This document shows positions 41,001-55,267 of a DNA stretch of 64,000 bases, one piece after another. Each line of letters begins with the position of its first letter. The first letter of the stretch is position 1. Under the pieces are notes generated by a model. The model had not been told where the DNA came from. It searched no databases and was given only the letters and a program-made list of their open reading frames with translations. The position numbers were made by a program, and so were the translations under genes. This DNA comes from Oikopleura dioica. Its lineage: Eukaryota > Chordata > Appendicularia > Copelata > Oikopleuridae. The stretch spans positions 5,502,157-5,566,156 of the forward strand of contig OU015566.1 of assembly GCA_907165135.1 (NCBI GenBank). The letters are read 5' to 3'.

Positions 41001-44000
41001 GCCTCCTCTTTTTCCAAATCTTCTTCATCAAGCTCGTTGTCGCCATCTTCTGGCCTTTCATCATTGCTTGCAATTTCAAACTGAATAGAGGAGCTTTCTG
41101 AATTGCCAGCTCGACGAAGGCGCGGGTTGCCAAAGAAATGCAGACCAGATGATTCTCGTCGTTTTCTTCGCTCCTCAGAAGTTTCACGAATGACATTTAC
41201 AATTTTCACTCGACTCGGTGAAATTCCTAGAAGGGCGGCAATGTTAATAGCAATGTTACCATTGTCGTAGAACTCGTCGTCTGTCAACTGAGTCGTTACG
41301 TCCAACTCGAGAATCAGCGTTGACTTGAGCTGAAGTCCGTAGATGTGACCTGTCTCGAGAATCATGTGGATAGCTTGCTCTTGTCGATCGAAAAATTTGA
41401 TCCCGGCTCGCTGTGAGGCCCGTCAAGAGAAGGAAGATGAATTTCTCTTCGAGGTCGATCCCACTGGATTTCGTCGCCAACGTAGTGTGCGTTAGTTGGA
41501 ATCATATAGATGCCGTCTTGCTTGAGGTCCAATCTATTCGGCTTCAGCGTAATGAACCTCACATGAATCTTGCACTTCTGATCATTGTAGTCCGGCAAAT
41601 GGAAGTTCATTCGCTTCGGAATCGTTGAAGTGAAGGAATAGTCGTACTGATGGCCACAGGCTTGGTGAGTCCAAAAAGTGCTCAAGCGAATCATACAAGC
41701 ATAGCCAATGCAATTAGAGTGATCTGCTGGCCCGTTGACGATGTCAATGTAGCCCGTGTCGGATCGAATTGCCAAGGGCGCTATTCTTCGGACCATGTGA
41801 TCCACGTCCATGAATTGGAAATTCATCATTATCATTTTCAGCGAGTCTGTGCAATGCCACGCTGGAATGGAAGCATCGTAAACGCAGTTTTCATCACGAA
41901 TGACTCCCTTTTCTGGCGCATACTCTTCAACGGTGAGTTTCTGGCCGTCGAGAGTTGTCAACATGCCTTTCGGAATTCGGTAATCTCCCAGTCCAGGACG
42001 AGTGTCAGTGTACGTCGTTCCATTTCTGGTGACTCCTTCCCATGCATATTCAGCCTCGGAGTGGAGGAAGCCCGGACTGCCGAGAAGGTCGCCAGTTTCA
42101 TCGATAACAAGTTGTTTCTTGTGGCCATCGCAATGAAGATCGCCACAGGATCCGATGTTGACATAGCGAGTTTTTGGTCTAAAGAACTTTGCGACTTTGC
42201 TCAGTGTAGCCACATTACTGTCGAAAGTATTTCCCTGTTTGAAATAAGTCGGGTGCGAATAGTCTTCCATTTCTCGGTTCGCACTGAAAATAACATCCTT
42301 ATCGCCACATCTTCCATTAAATTTAGTAAAAGCATTTGCCAAGACACATGTTCGTCCGTAGATTGCTGGAATCTTCACAAACGCTTTGTACATCGGTTTT
42401 CCTGGCCATCTATTGTGGCCAACCAAGAAGTCGCTTCCGACGATAGCAGCATGGTCACGTGGACTGCTCGTTCCTGGAAAGAACGTTTCGTGCATGTTGC
42501 CAATTTGTGAAACTTCATTGTCGACATCGCATTCCCAATGCTCTGATCGGCCGATAATAATGTTATTTTTATAAGTTATTGATGCTTTTGGGTCGAATTT
42601 CCATGCTGTAGCATCCGGTCCTGCGTGGACAGTGTAAAGCGCGTTAGAATTGTCGACTAATACATTGTCAGAAACCACTTGCCGCTGTGTCTTTGATTGA
42701 AAGTAAACCGCAGTGGTTGCATGATGAATGAAGAATCCTGATACTTTTTGGCATCGGTATAGTTCCTGCTTCAGAATGTAATAGCCAACAATACATCCGC
42801 TGCCAACATTTCCGAAAACGTTTGGATCGCTCTCGTAGACATCGGCAGTGCATTCTTCGAGATCGCCAATGCAACTCTCACCAACACCATGGTAGCAAGG
42901 ACCCATAACACCTGCAATATGGTTATTTTTCATCGTCAACCTCTGAGCGTCTTTGAAATCAATTCCAGCTGGAATCAAGGATGTATCAAGTTCTGAATTT
43001 AAGCCGTTTACGTAAGCATAAACAGATCGGTCCCAAATAGAAGCGATGGCGTTGTTTTCGACAACAGCATCGTTTCCTAAAACGCGGATACCATCTTCAG
43101 GTGCGCCAACGATGACGTTGTCTTTCATTTCTAGACCGTGAACGTCTATTCCGGAACCGATAGCAGTATTAAGGCCATGGAAGAAGGAACAACCGCGAAC
43201 GTATGATTGCTTTCGATCTCCACTTGCAGTGGGGTCGACATTGTAAAACAAGAGCTGGAATCGCGAGTCCTCTTCGTTGGTGTAGCCGTACTGCCCCATT
43301 TGTTTGAATTGGACGTAGCTGAACTGTCCATAGCCAGATCGGAAAATGGTGTCCTTCTCTGTTTTTTCAACAGTGCTGGCGACGAGGACTCGTCCTCCGA
43401 GCACAGCGTTAGCACCGTCACTGCCATCAATGATGATATTTCTCGTCAGAAGCATGACGGGAGTACCGAGGTGATATCCATCCGCATCTTCCAGATTTGT
43501 CTCGATTCCGAAGTGACGAAACTGCGCAGTCTGATTCAGTGTGTAAGTTCTTGCTTGTTTTGCAGTTATTGAAAAAAACTCGACTTCTCTTTGATCGAAA
43601 TTGCTAGATGCGATTGCAATTTCTTCACCAATCTTCCAGTCGGCGTCTTCACTCAGTGTTATTGTGTTTTCGCCAGGTTGGACTGTTGTTGCAAGATACG
43701 TCCAGGTTTTGTCTCTCGGACAGCCGTGCATTTCAAGTGAACCATACCCGCCAATTGCTTTGGCTCCGATAGGAATTGAGTTTCCAAGTGCTCCGAACTC
43801 TTCTGCTTCAGTATAGTTAGCCATGAGACGGATCGTTACTTTTTTGTCGCAGGGAACCGGGTTTTCGGCAGTTCCGATGACTAGTTTTCCGATGTTCTGA
43901 TCGATCAAATCTCGACGTCGGCGAGATTTGCCCCAGGTCGTTTCCGAAATTCCAGTATTAACAATAATCGACTCAACTTCAATTTCAATATCATCCTCAA

Positions 44001-47000
44001 TATTTTCAATAATGAGCTCTCCATCAACTAAAAGTTTAGTTGCTTTGAGAACATTCGGCCTTTCCGGATCTCGGAGATCGTCAGGAATTGATGAAAGCCT
44101 GACCTTTCGCTTCTCGCCGATAAATACGTTCGTCTCGTTGTTACCGTCCCATCCTGGAACTGTAAATGTCTCTTCGCAGCCGGGCTCACCGATCATGCAT
44201 TCAATCGTGGCTTCAGTCGTTGTTGTTGTCGGCGGCTGGACTGTTGTAGTTGGTTCTTCGCATTGAGGATAGAAACACTTGTACATCTTCAGCGACCATT
44301 CCGCCGTTCGGCCATGAGTTCCATCGCCATAGGCGTCTACTTCATATTTATCCGGGTAAATTCCTTTCGTGCTAGAAATTATTGGATTCTTCAGACCCCT
44401 AAGCATGTAAGTCAGTTTGTATCGCTTCGTCGTAAGGAATTCTTCGTCCGATGTAATGTGATAATCGAGATTGTTGTGACTCTCATTTGTGATCGAAGGA
44501 ATTTCGTCGAGTTTAACGCCAAGGTTAGTGTAGTCAATGCGCTGATGGAACTCGTGCGCAATATGGAGGTAATCATTCTTCTCTAAAAACAACATTTCAG
44601 CCGAATAAGTTATGTTGGTGATGTACTCGAATCCTTCGAAAGAAAGAATATGCTCTTGGCCTTGATTGAGTAGCATCATCCATCCTTTTTCGATCGGTCT
44701 GCAGACTCGGTAAGGAGAATAAGCAACGCCATAAGGCGAAACGACACGACCTTGAGCGCCTTCTATTGACTTAGGATAAACCCCATGGAACGGAAACCTG
44801 TGTGGTTTGAATTTTCCGCCGGCGTATGGACAGACTTGAATAGGGTATAATATCGACTTTGCGTTGACTCCCTCAGGTCCTGGCCAAACAGAGGTGCAAT
44901 GATTCGGGTCGTATGCATCCGAATGAGGCACGACGTAGACTTCTTCGCCGCCATTTTCAGTAAATGATCCATCGATGTCACGAATGGCGTACTCGTGCTC
45001 CCACTGAGTTGTCAGTTTTCTTGGTGAATTCGTCCAACGAACATTTGTGTACCAGGTTAGAGCAGCACATTCGAATGTATCGGAGCCATAGCAAGGGTTG
45101 ACAGCTGTACAGTAGCCATTGAAAGTTCCTGGCTTTGATGGACCGGGCTCATCAAAGTTGAAAAAATGAATGTCATGGACTGTGAAGGCAAACTCCATCC
45201 ATGGAGTTTCGATTCCCATGGAACCACAGCTATTCACGTGTGGATCATGTTTCATGCTTCCGATCACAATCGAACGAACGAATGCTTGAACATTTCCAGG
45301 GCAGTCGACGCCTGGACAAACGCCGAATGAAGAGAGGTACGATTCCTTACCAGCAAGGTTGGAAATGAAGTTATCAGATGCGATAAAATTGTGGAACTGG
45401 ATGGCACCACCGGTGGTGATTTCAGCTCCTCGCTCGTTATTCCAAGTGTGGAGTCCGTAAACAGAGTTTCTGTCGACCCCTTCGGGCATTATTGCATTTT
45501 CTGGAATCTCACCAATTTTAAGCGCTTTAGGAGCACTTTCTCCACAATCGCCGTTCGGTCCAGTCGGAGTAAGGTCGACAAAGACCCAAAGGCCGTATTT
45601 CCCAGAAGAGTGGACTGTGTTATTCCAGAATTCCCCGAGAGGGCGGTTCTTGCAGCAAATTGTATTTGTTGCAGATGGGCCAGTCGGATGTTTTGGCGAG
45701 TTATACCAGTAGCCGAAGTGGGTAGAGCCAGCTACAGCGTTGTGGCGGATGATGTTGTTCGGATTCGGCATCCAGAAGGACGAAGGAATAGCATCAATAT
45801 TCAAAAGAGAAGAGGATTTTTTAGTCATCACTGCTAAATTGTACTGCACAATATTGTCTTCTTCGATGCCATCTTCCAGGAAAAACGTTAAACCCATGAC
45901 GTTAAAAGCAACATTGTGTTCAACAAGAAGATTGTGAACTCCGTGCATTGTCACAGCTCGATTGAAGCTTTCGTGAACGCTATTGCCTCGAGCATAAGTA
46001 TTCGTATCAACCAAGTCACCTGTCATATGGAAATGAATTGGATATCGGCCTAACCGGAAAGCTTGTCCGACGAAATTGAACTCGACGAATTCGATTCGAG
46101 CGGAATCGACCATATGCATAAATAAATGCCCTCCGAGCTGATCAGAGCCGACTTCGTGTCCATATCTGTTCTGAAAGCAAGTCTGGGTGCTATTAATTTT
46201 GTCGAAAGCGGTTCCGATTCCAAGCTCACATTCGTCCAGCTCCTCGACCCAGTCTAAGTTTCGATTTCCCTGGAAAAGCACATTCTTCGACAAAAGACCA
46301 ACTTCAGCTCTTTGGCAGATTGTTCCCGCCCAGTCAAAACCATCTGAGCACTCGGCCATGTGGCGGTATTTTAGAGTATCATTCAAAGTCAATGTGTAGC
46401 CGTCAGCACTCACTGCTGAAATATAAGCAGTTTCGGAATGATGAAGATGCATCCGGTCACCAGTTGTTGCGATGATAACTTGATCTCCTGCAACCCAATC
46501 GTTTGCGACAGGATGAGTTAACTTAATTGTGTCGTCACCGACCTCAGCAGTTTCATCCATATGAGTCCATGAAGTGTGAACGCGGCAACCATGGAGGTCG
46601 ATCGTTCCACGGCGAACTGCGAACACCTTAGCGCCGTAGATCGGGAGCTCGACAGACCGTTGATGGCCATACATCGTAATTGTTGCGTCAAAGGGAATTG
46701 AACGGTCACCAGTTGGATCGCAGAAAGGTTCGTCTTCGGTTCCGATTTCAAAGTGTCCACCATTTGTCACGACTGCGTATTCTGTCTTGAGCTCGATGCC
46801 GTGAACTCGGTCCCAAATAACAGTTCCTCCGTCAACAATCAGAACAGCAAGAATAGGCGTCGATTCATCAAGCAGAATCACTTTTCCTTCAGGAATGACG
46901 ACAATGTCGCCTGCCATCGGTTTGCAACTGCCATCTGTGCAACCCCAAGTAAACGTGCTCGACCATCTGTCGACGTACCAGAATTTTAGATCGTCGGAGC

Positions 47001-50000
47001 TGAAAACACCGTTGCCAAAATTAACGAATTCAATCTTTGGCTGAACTGGTATGTTGAGGCCACTGTAAGCTTCCGTCTCACAAATAAGCTCCGAGAAAGT
47101 TCTCGAAAGAGTTATGCAGACGATACCATGAATTGAGACAAGGGCGTCTTCACCTGCATCTAAGTTTGAGCCAGTAAATGTGATTCTAGTGCCACCAGCT
47201 GAACCGCCTTTAGTGGGGCTGAAACCAGAAATAAGGGGAGTCTTGGTTATATCGACGTAAATGCTCGCTTCTGCAGAAATGATAGAACCCGTCGATTTAT
47301 CAGTTACTGAGAGTCGAACAACAACGATTCCAGATTGCGTAACATGATCAAGATCTTCGAAAATGCAGGTCATCTGGGTTCCTTCAGCGTTGACTGCTTG
47401 AATTAAGCAGTCGATTCCGTCGACAAGAACAGCGGAGTTTTCAGCACTAAACCCGGCGCCGAAAAGAGTTATCGGTTGTCCTCCAGACTGACCAATAGAC
47501 GCAGGCGAAACTGTATCGAGAGAAAGAGAAAAATCAACATCCACCTTTCCAGAGAAATATCCCGTGGCTGAATCTCTTACCCGAAGACTGTAAGAACCAG
47601 CTGAAACCGAAGGCATGATGACTGTCAAAGAATCGCCGGAACAAGAACCAGAAAGCTCGTGGAAAATCTCGACTGGATTGACACCAGATTCTTTGTGGTG
47701 TCCTGGGTTGCCGCATTGAAGGTCGAAATTTATCCCCGAAAGTGTTGCATCATCATACAAAAGGCCAGTTAGAATTTGTCCATAGAATTTATCATGAGAA
47801 AAGTTTTCTCGAAGGTAGTAATTGCTCTGACTCAAGCGATAACGTCCGTCAAGCTGCAGGTGTTTTTGCCAGCGAGCGCAATCAGCAAGTTGGCGATTTA
47901 CTACAATTACTGGTAGGTTATCAGCATTAGGGTCTCCATCTTCGATTTCAAAACACTCATAATCGCTGTCTTGGTTTTTGTTGTTGGCGTGCTTGAAAAT
48001 CGCGACACCGTCGGCGAATTCAGCGAAACCAAGTTGAGTGTTTTTTCGGTTCTGTTCAAAGCTATCATGATTAGATTGAAGGACAAATGAATCTAACGTT
48101 CGGCCGATTATAGCGCCACTCTCTGTGACAACTTGACAGATTTGCTGATCCTTCATCGCGCAATTCGGCACAGCACACTGGATCCATGCGGGCTCACTTT
48201 GGCCTTGTTCGACTTCAGTTGAAATATAACAGAAAGGTCCTTGACTTCGGAAGTCGGGATTACGGCACGAGTTTCCAGCAAGATCCAAATTGGCTTCTGA
48301 GGTTGATCCTGGAATCGAAGGCACTTCTGCCCAGTTGACGCAATCATGACCTTCAGAATGAACGAGATCGCCCCTATAGTACTGTCCTCTGTCTGAAAAG
48401 CAATCTTGTTCATCGTAAGACTCGCACACGATTTGATGAGTATTTGAGCAAGGAACAAATTTCAGCTGCGCGGAACCTACATGGTAAACAAGACAGGAAT
48501 CTACAGATGGGAAAGTGACCTGGTCTGTCCATGCAACCGCAGTGCCGTCTAAGTCGTGAGTGAGCGAGTTGTCAGTCGCCGAGTATTTTATGTTCAAGAA
48601 AATATTCCCGCTCTCGGTAGAAAGAACATTTGTTATTTCTTCCACGGACTCGAATTTCGCAAGATTCCAAAGAAAGTTTTCTCCCTCAGCAAAACAGTTG
48701 CTTTCCGCGACTGCGCTCAGTTCCTGTGGATCTTTTATTTCAAACTTAGAACATGAGAAACCATCTCCGCGATAGATTCCCTGGCAAACGCAACTATATT
48801 GGATTCCATCGAGATTTGGCACGCATTCAGCTGCATAATGACAGTTGTGAACTCCTTCCGCGCAAGGACTCATGTTCAATACCAGATCAACTCGAAGTGA
48901 GCTAGAACATGTTCCAGTTGGCAGCTCAAGAGAAATTGAGTCGCCAGCGGAGAGATCACTCACGTCAGAGAAAGTCGTCGGGCTCTCGTTGCCAACTTCG
49001 ACGAAAGTAAAGTCAAATTTGAACGAATCGTGATCAATAAACTCATGTTCAATTTCTATCGAGGCAGCGCCTGTTATTCTACCAGAAGGCATTGAAAAGA
49101 CCAATTTATCGCCAATAGAAATAATTGGACATCGAGAGCATATGATTCCTCCACTTTGTGTAACAGTTATTGAAATATCTTCGGACCAACCATATCCGGA
49201 GACTGTGACATGCTGCCCGCCGTTAACCGATCCGGAAGTTGGAGTTATTGATTCAGCAACAAAGAGAGCATTGACTCTGACAAGTGGTGCCACATAGATT
49301 ATTCCATCATCAGCAGTTCCGCTTATTGAGTACGAGCCGGCAGCAAGAATAGGAGCATCGCATGTTTGAGAATTGGTGTTTCCTGAGCACCCACTTACCA
49401 TTTGCCCATCGATTGTTATTTGAGCACCATCCAAATTGACCCCGTTGAATGTTATTTGGGAAGTGTCGTGACTGATTCCAGAGGCGGGTGTGAACGATGT
49501 GATTTGAGGAGTAGCGGACAAACTGGCATAAACTGGGATCTCATCGATGTCGAAGGAATTGTCAACATTGTAGAAATCATTGTCATGACGAAAAAAGATC
49601 GCCAAGTTCACTTGTCTATCAGCGATCTCTCCCCACATTTCAGGAGCCTGACAAATTATTTCAGTGTAGGTCAGGGACAATATATCACAACGATAGGCAG
49701 GGTCCTTTCCAAGATGAACTTCTGTTTCAACAGAAATAACATCGTCAGTTTCGAGAAGATTTTTGTCTTGAGCGATAAATCCAGCACCAGTCATCGTTAA
49801 TTGCCAGCCTCCTTTAACACCGACTGAAGTTGCACTGACAGCTGTTGTAACAGGCTTAATTTTGAAACTTTTTGAACCATCATAGCTATTGTAGTAAGCT
49901 CGTCCACGCCCAGCTAGGACAAAATCGAATTGGTACTGCACTAACGGGTCCATCACATTGTTGTGTTCGATTGCGTATGTGCCACTGATACCTTCTGACG

Positions 50001-53000
50001 CTTTGTAGAAGTTGTTTTTCGGATAAATTGCATTGCCCAATCGTTGAGAAGCAGTAAAGTGCGCCTGTGTTGTACAATCTCCGGATGTCTCGAAATTCGT
50101 TATCGTCAAATTTGCCTCCATAAATGGAGTCGACGGCCCATTCGCCACCCACTGGTCTACCACAGGTGTAAACGCCCAGGAATAAATGATCGAGTGCTTT
50201 TCCAATGCACCGTCAAATGATGAGGCACTGTTTGTCGTCGTCACGCTACAAGCGCCGAGCTCAGATGCTCCGTCATCAGAACCATCAAGAACAGGAGGAG
50301 TGCCAATATGCGCCGCGATATGTGGCCATTTCTCATTCACTTCGCCCCATTGTCGATCAGAGAAGCTGTCTGTGAAAATGACTTCTAACCATTCAGGTCG
50401 CTCGACAGCTTCTTCGACAATTACTACTCCATTTAGCCAGGTGCTCCAGGCGTTGTCAATGTATCCGGTCGAATAATGATAAGTCCCGGGCTCTGTAAAG
50501 AGGCGGAGAAAATCTCCCGTCGATTCTATTATCAGTGGACTCCAGATTTTATCGTCTGAGGAAGCTTCATCACAATTCGGCACATCGCATTCTTGAAATT
50601 GCATCCTTGGTGCGTACCCGTTAACCGTGAATGACCATTTGAAGCGAACAGCTTCGCCAGCTTTGATTCTTACTGTTTCGAAGTTGCTTCCTGTGCTCAT
50701 CGAAATTGGCTCGTTTATTGCGTACCCTGTTTCGCAAACAATTTTATCCGCGAATACTTCCTTGACGTTGCACTGATTTCGATCGCCACCTGAGAGCCCG
50801 CCGACAGCAAAGATCTCGACAGTTGTTTCTTCGTTGAGCTTACTGTTTGGAGTAATTGAGTCTGTAGCGAAGCCAAAGCCCGAAATTGTGATGATTCGGC
50901 CACCAGCAAGGGATGAATAGCGCGGATAGACGCCAGTTACTTCGACTGCGTACTCGAAGTTGACTTTGTTCGAGAAACCGTTTTCTGCAGATGTTATTTG
51001 CAATTCATAAGGCCCTTGATCGAGCATAACTGTAACTGCTACAATTTCCGTGTCAGACCAGCTTGTGATTGTCCAGTCACCAGAATTTGCTGTTCGAAAA
51101 CCCAAACAACCGCGATGTGCGTATTTAGAATCAGTAAGGCAATGGTTTTCTGAGAAAAGTCCCTGAACGTCTACTCTTGATCCGTTCACTTCTGAACCGA
51201 ATCCAGTTCCAGTAATAACCACGATGTCTCCACCAAGAACAGACACTTTTGTTCGCGACAATCCAGTGACTGTAGGCGTGGAATCGCTCGCAGTCTGGCG
51301 GCGTTTTCTGTTCGAGTCTTCAACAGGCAGCGTAATGCATTTCATTTCAATGTAAGAAACTTCTCCAGGAATCGCGATACATTCTTGAAGAGTATCGAAA
51401 ACTTCAATGACAAGTCCCTCATAAAATCCAATTCCAGTCACAGAGACGATTGAACCACCAAATATCGAGCCGGACTGAGGCGAGTACGAAGAAATCGTGA
51501 GTAAAGATTTAACTTTGACGTCAGACTTCGCGCTTCCAGAAGATGGGTCTTTGAATAAAACTAGGTTTTCTCTACCTGGAACAGGACCAACAGTCACGGT
51601 CAATCTCGTGGCAACAAAGGGGATGACTTCTTCATGCGAGATTATTTCGCATCTGCTTCCACCTATTTCAATATAGCTTTCAGCAGATACTCCAGTTGTT
51701 GCCGGGAAAATCACATCTACAGTGATTGTATCTCCTTCAGCGATCACGTCCTCCTCGCCGACTGAAGTTGCGTAGACAACAGGAGTGTGATCTTCTGAGA
51801 AAGTAAATGAGCATCCATAAAGCATGTTGTCAGTCCATGTGTCAGGGTGCATTTCTTGCCGGTAGTGAGCACTACACTTAGATCTTTGGCGATTCGCGAT
51901 GACAACTACTTCTGGAACTCTTTGAGGAATGGCCATCATTGATCCTTGAATTGTTGATTGATAAGGACCGCCCTGCCAAAAGTCATCATTGATCACAGAG
52001 AACGCTGCTGCGGCATCTGGATTGCGTTCCACGAATTCTACTGATAGCGAATGCTCGGCCTTCAGCTGACCAAGATTGCCTCTATCAAGACCTTTGAAGT
52101 CAAAGTAGTAGCCATTCATACAGTCGCCAGTTTTGGTGACTTCTAAGTTTATTCTCTGAAGATGAGGCCACTGGCTTCGCAGTTCAGATTGGACTATTGA
52201 AGCAGATTGAGAATGGTCAAAAGAATAGGAGGTCTCCCCGTCGTCAATGCCGAAAGATACTCTTGTTGAAACATGAGAACAAACTGCCTCACTGATGTTG
52301 TGACTTCCAGTCAATGTGTAGCCACGACGAGAGTGCGCCAAGAAGTAACCAAGCCTCGTTTGAGTGTCATCCTCGTATCGCCCATTCTGGAAATCGCCGA
52401 GCCACTGTAAGCCGATGGAAGCATGATCGTATCCATGAATCTCGTTAAAACTAAATTCAAACAATTCTTCGCTTCCTTTCTCCATGAACAAGTCTTTCGT
52501 TTGCTGCTCATGACCTCGTGCGGTATAGTCAAAAAGCTGCTCCAAGATTCGTAATTATAAAGGGTTTCGTAAGACCCGTCCTTGTTGAATCTCAGAAGTC
52601 TCGCGTGAGCATCGTGCGAGAAAATCATTCTGTACCAACCGGTGCGAGGGACGAGGAAGAAGAATTGGCTTCGAGCAGAATAATGATCACGGTTGAATTG
52701 GCCACTCCATTTTGTTCTCTCGGAGCCTGAAAAATATGACGAGTCGATTATTTCGAAGTTAGCCGGCTCGTATTCACGATTGAAAGCCTCGTGTCCATAG
52801 GTGTAAGCATCTCGGTCATCGACATATCTTACTGAAGATCCTCTGCTTCCGGCAAATTCTCCAACGCGCTCACAACTTATAATTTCACACTCAACGATTG
52901 TATTGGAAGCAGTTGAGTTGCAGCTAGGAGTGGCGAAGAGACCATCTTCATTTCTGCAAAATGTGCCTTGTTGACAGTCGTCCCCGTTTTTGTCCACAGC

Positions 53001-55267
53001 GAGAGTTCCTTGATAGCCAACTCCTTTGCCCCAAATGCAACGAGTTGTTTTGACTGCGTTTGTTGTGTCCATGTCAAGTGCCATCTCCCCAACCAGATGG
53101 TCTCGATCTTCGTATTTGCCACAGTTGTCAGTTGAACCCATTTTCGGAAAGCACGATCCGTCAAGGGGATCATAAATGTAGTGCGTGCAAGTGGCCAGTT
53201 CTTCACAGTGCAGTCTACAAGCTGATTGAGTGGGAGTGAAGTGGCTATCAAAGATGTCATTTCCCGGACAGTCGTTCGCGTCGCCAGATAATGGGCTCCA
53301 ATTGAACTTTCGCCTGTGAGTCTCAACTTTTTTCGTCACGCAAGTAATCTCTGTTGAAGTGTGAGTGAGAATTTCGCAGGATTTTCCACCAAGTTCAACG
53401 GTTGTTTCTCCAAGCGTGCTCGAAAATCCGGTTCCGGTGATGGTTATTACAGTGCCGCCTTCTGCCGATCCGACATTTGGTGAAACAGAACGAATCATCG
53501 GATAAACTTCGAAGTTGAAAGGATCGAGGTTGTCATTACCAAGCACGTGAATAAAATCCTCCGAGGTAACGGAGGCTCCTTCGTTTTGTGTCGTGAAAGT
53601 AAAGTTGTATTGACCAGGCTCTTCTACTCTAGCGAGACATCTCAAAATTCCATTAATATTGTGGGTCATTTCCCGGAAGAGTTCGATTTCCAGCGACTCA
53701 TCCTTCTTGATCGACAACTCACATTCGCCCATGTTGAGTCCATCTTCAGAGATGAATCGAGGCTGAAAAAATATCCTGTTCGGATCTTCCTCATTTCCGT
53801 CGTCGACTGCATTGAAATTCACTGTGCGGAGTCGTCCTTGGAAGTCGATCGCGTTTTCCGCGCAAAGGTAGCGGATTTTGACATCTGGGCACATTTCGAT
53901 TTCGCCCAGTGTTTGCGTTTGAGCGCTGTCAGAGCAGTGGAATCCTTCTTTCAAGTTGAAAGTTTGCGCATGTGGGAGGCCATCGGAGTTGAAATTAATC
54001 GACTGTACAAATGTTTCGTTGTTGTTTTTGTCGAAAATTTCCCAATCAACTGGGGAACGACAAGCTCCCGCTAAGTAGAGTTTTCTGTGTCTGTGATGCG
54101 AGGAGAAGCGTTCGTCCTCATCTCCGTCGTTGTCCGTGTCAAGATCTATCCACATCGACCAAAATGTTCGTTCCTCGAGGTATTGTTCTTGAGGATGCGC
54201 AGCTGGCGACGAAAAGTAAGGAGTCGCCCAGAAAATCTCGGGTCCCCAGAAGACTGTGAATGTAAAATCCCACCCTTCTATGATTTCTCCCCCGTCGATG
54301 ACAAGTTTTACCTTCCAAGTTCCTTCTCGATGAACAGCGGGCGTCCGGCAAACGAGCGAAGGGTGATCTTGGTTACCCACTTGTCTTGACAAAAGCGTCA
54401 ACTGTCGATCGAATTCGCAGAATTTGGGAGATTCTCCGGCCATTTCGAACCAAAGAACGAAATCGTCGCCATCTGGCGAGCTTTCATCGGCGATGGCGCC
54501 AGGGATATTGAGTTTGCTTGATACTAGATTCCATCCTACGACGGTGATCAGCTGTCCTCCGAGGATGGAACCTTTGTTTGGAATCACTCTCGTTACACTT
54601 GGGGCTCCAGCGCGCCGTTTTCTTGCTCCGTCCTCGTCGTTTTGTGAACGAATGTCGGCCAATAGCTCTTCTCTTGTTAATTCTTCCGCGCTGATACCAC
54701 AGATTGTGTAGCAAGTGGAGACGCCGTTGTTCTCTCGTGGAGCCATCGTCCGTTTCTTGTCCATTTCGAGCAATGCTTCCTCGACTTTACAAGGCTCGTA
54801 AGCCGGAACACCAAGAATGGCGTACGAAATTCGCAGTTCGTAATCCACACCTTCTTTGATTCCAGTAGCTGTGCATTGCAGGAAGTAAGGATAGTCCAAT
54901 CCTTCTCGCTGCGGATACAAAGGATCATTCTCCTCAATCGTCAGATCTTCACATTTTGGCGGATCCTCAAAGTCTTCCTCGGCCGGATTGAAAAATATCT
55001 CGACACTTTCATGCAAAACAAATTCTCTGTCTTCATTGTATTCTCCAAGCAATTCGAGATTTGAGCCCTAGAAAATTATTTCTACGAGAATGAGGGCTTG
55101 AATTTGTATTTAACATTTTTGAAATATTTTCTTATACGTACCCAAAATTGAACAGTGTCTCCATCTCTGACGACTGGATCTGGTGGTTCGAGTTTTGGTG
55201 CTTGAAGAGTGCCATGCACTATCGAAAGAAAAGAAAGCCGTAAAATTTTCTCTCCCAGGGAAGGCAT
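38038..55267 (-). CDS. Giant fibrocystin-L (PKHD1L1)-like protein with added EGF, lectin-like, kringle and ZP modules
   Basis: Exons 55267-55142, 55067-39992 (15 kb), 39942-39807, 39770-39552, 39420-39367, 39171-39083, 39040-38588, 38491-38412, 38368-38174, 38137-38038; about 5,509 aa. Order: signal peptide; IPT/TIG repeats; PAN/apple- and kringle-like Cys segments (630-780); PA14 (780-900); IPT repeats; a cupredoxin-like stretch (1490-1600); IPT; EGF (2110-2145); C-type-lectin-like (2160-2260); kringle (2264-2345); IPT; G8 (TWGCTDGSCKPMAGDIVVIP); beta-helix; G8 (VPGWDGNNETNVFIGEKRK); beta-helix; the fibrocystin-L C-terminal domain (LTDDEFYDNGNIAINIAALL); EGF-like; ZP-N-like; Thr-rich linkers; ZP with furin-type RKRR. 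No membrane anchor is seen. The frame needs one base near 52546 and one at the A5 run 41391-41395; with both, every phase closes. Confidence 0.85.
39360..39420 (-). repeat. ACA/ACT triplet run coding a Thr-rich linker
   Basis: Exon 5 of the giant gene is almost only ACA, ACT and ACG codons (ATTTTSTTSTTTSTTTTT), and the next exon starts likewise (TTTTTQQPTTTTTSS). These are mucin-like, probably O-glycosylated linkers between the two ZP-type segments, and a likely site of length variation. Confidence 0.6.
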
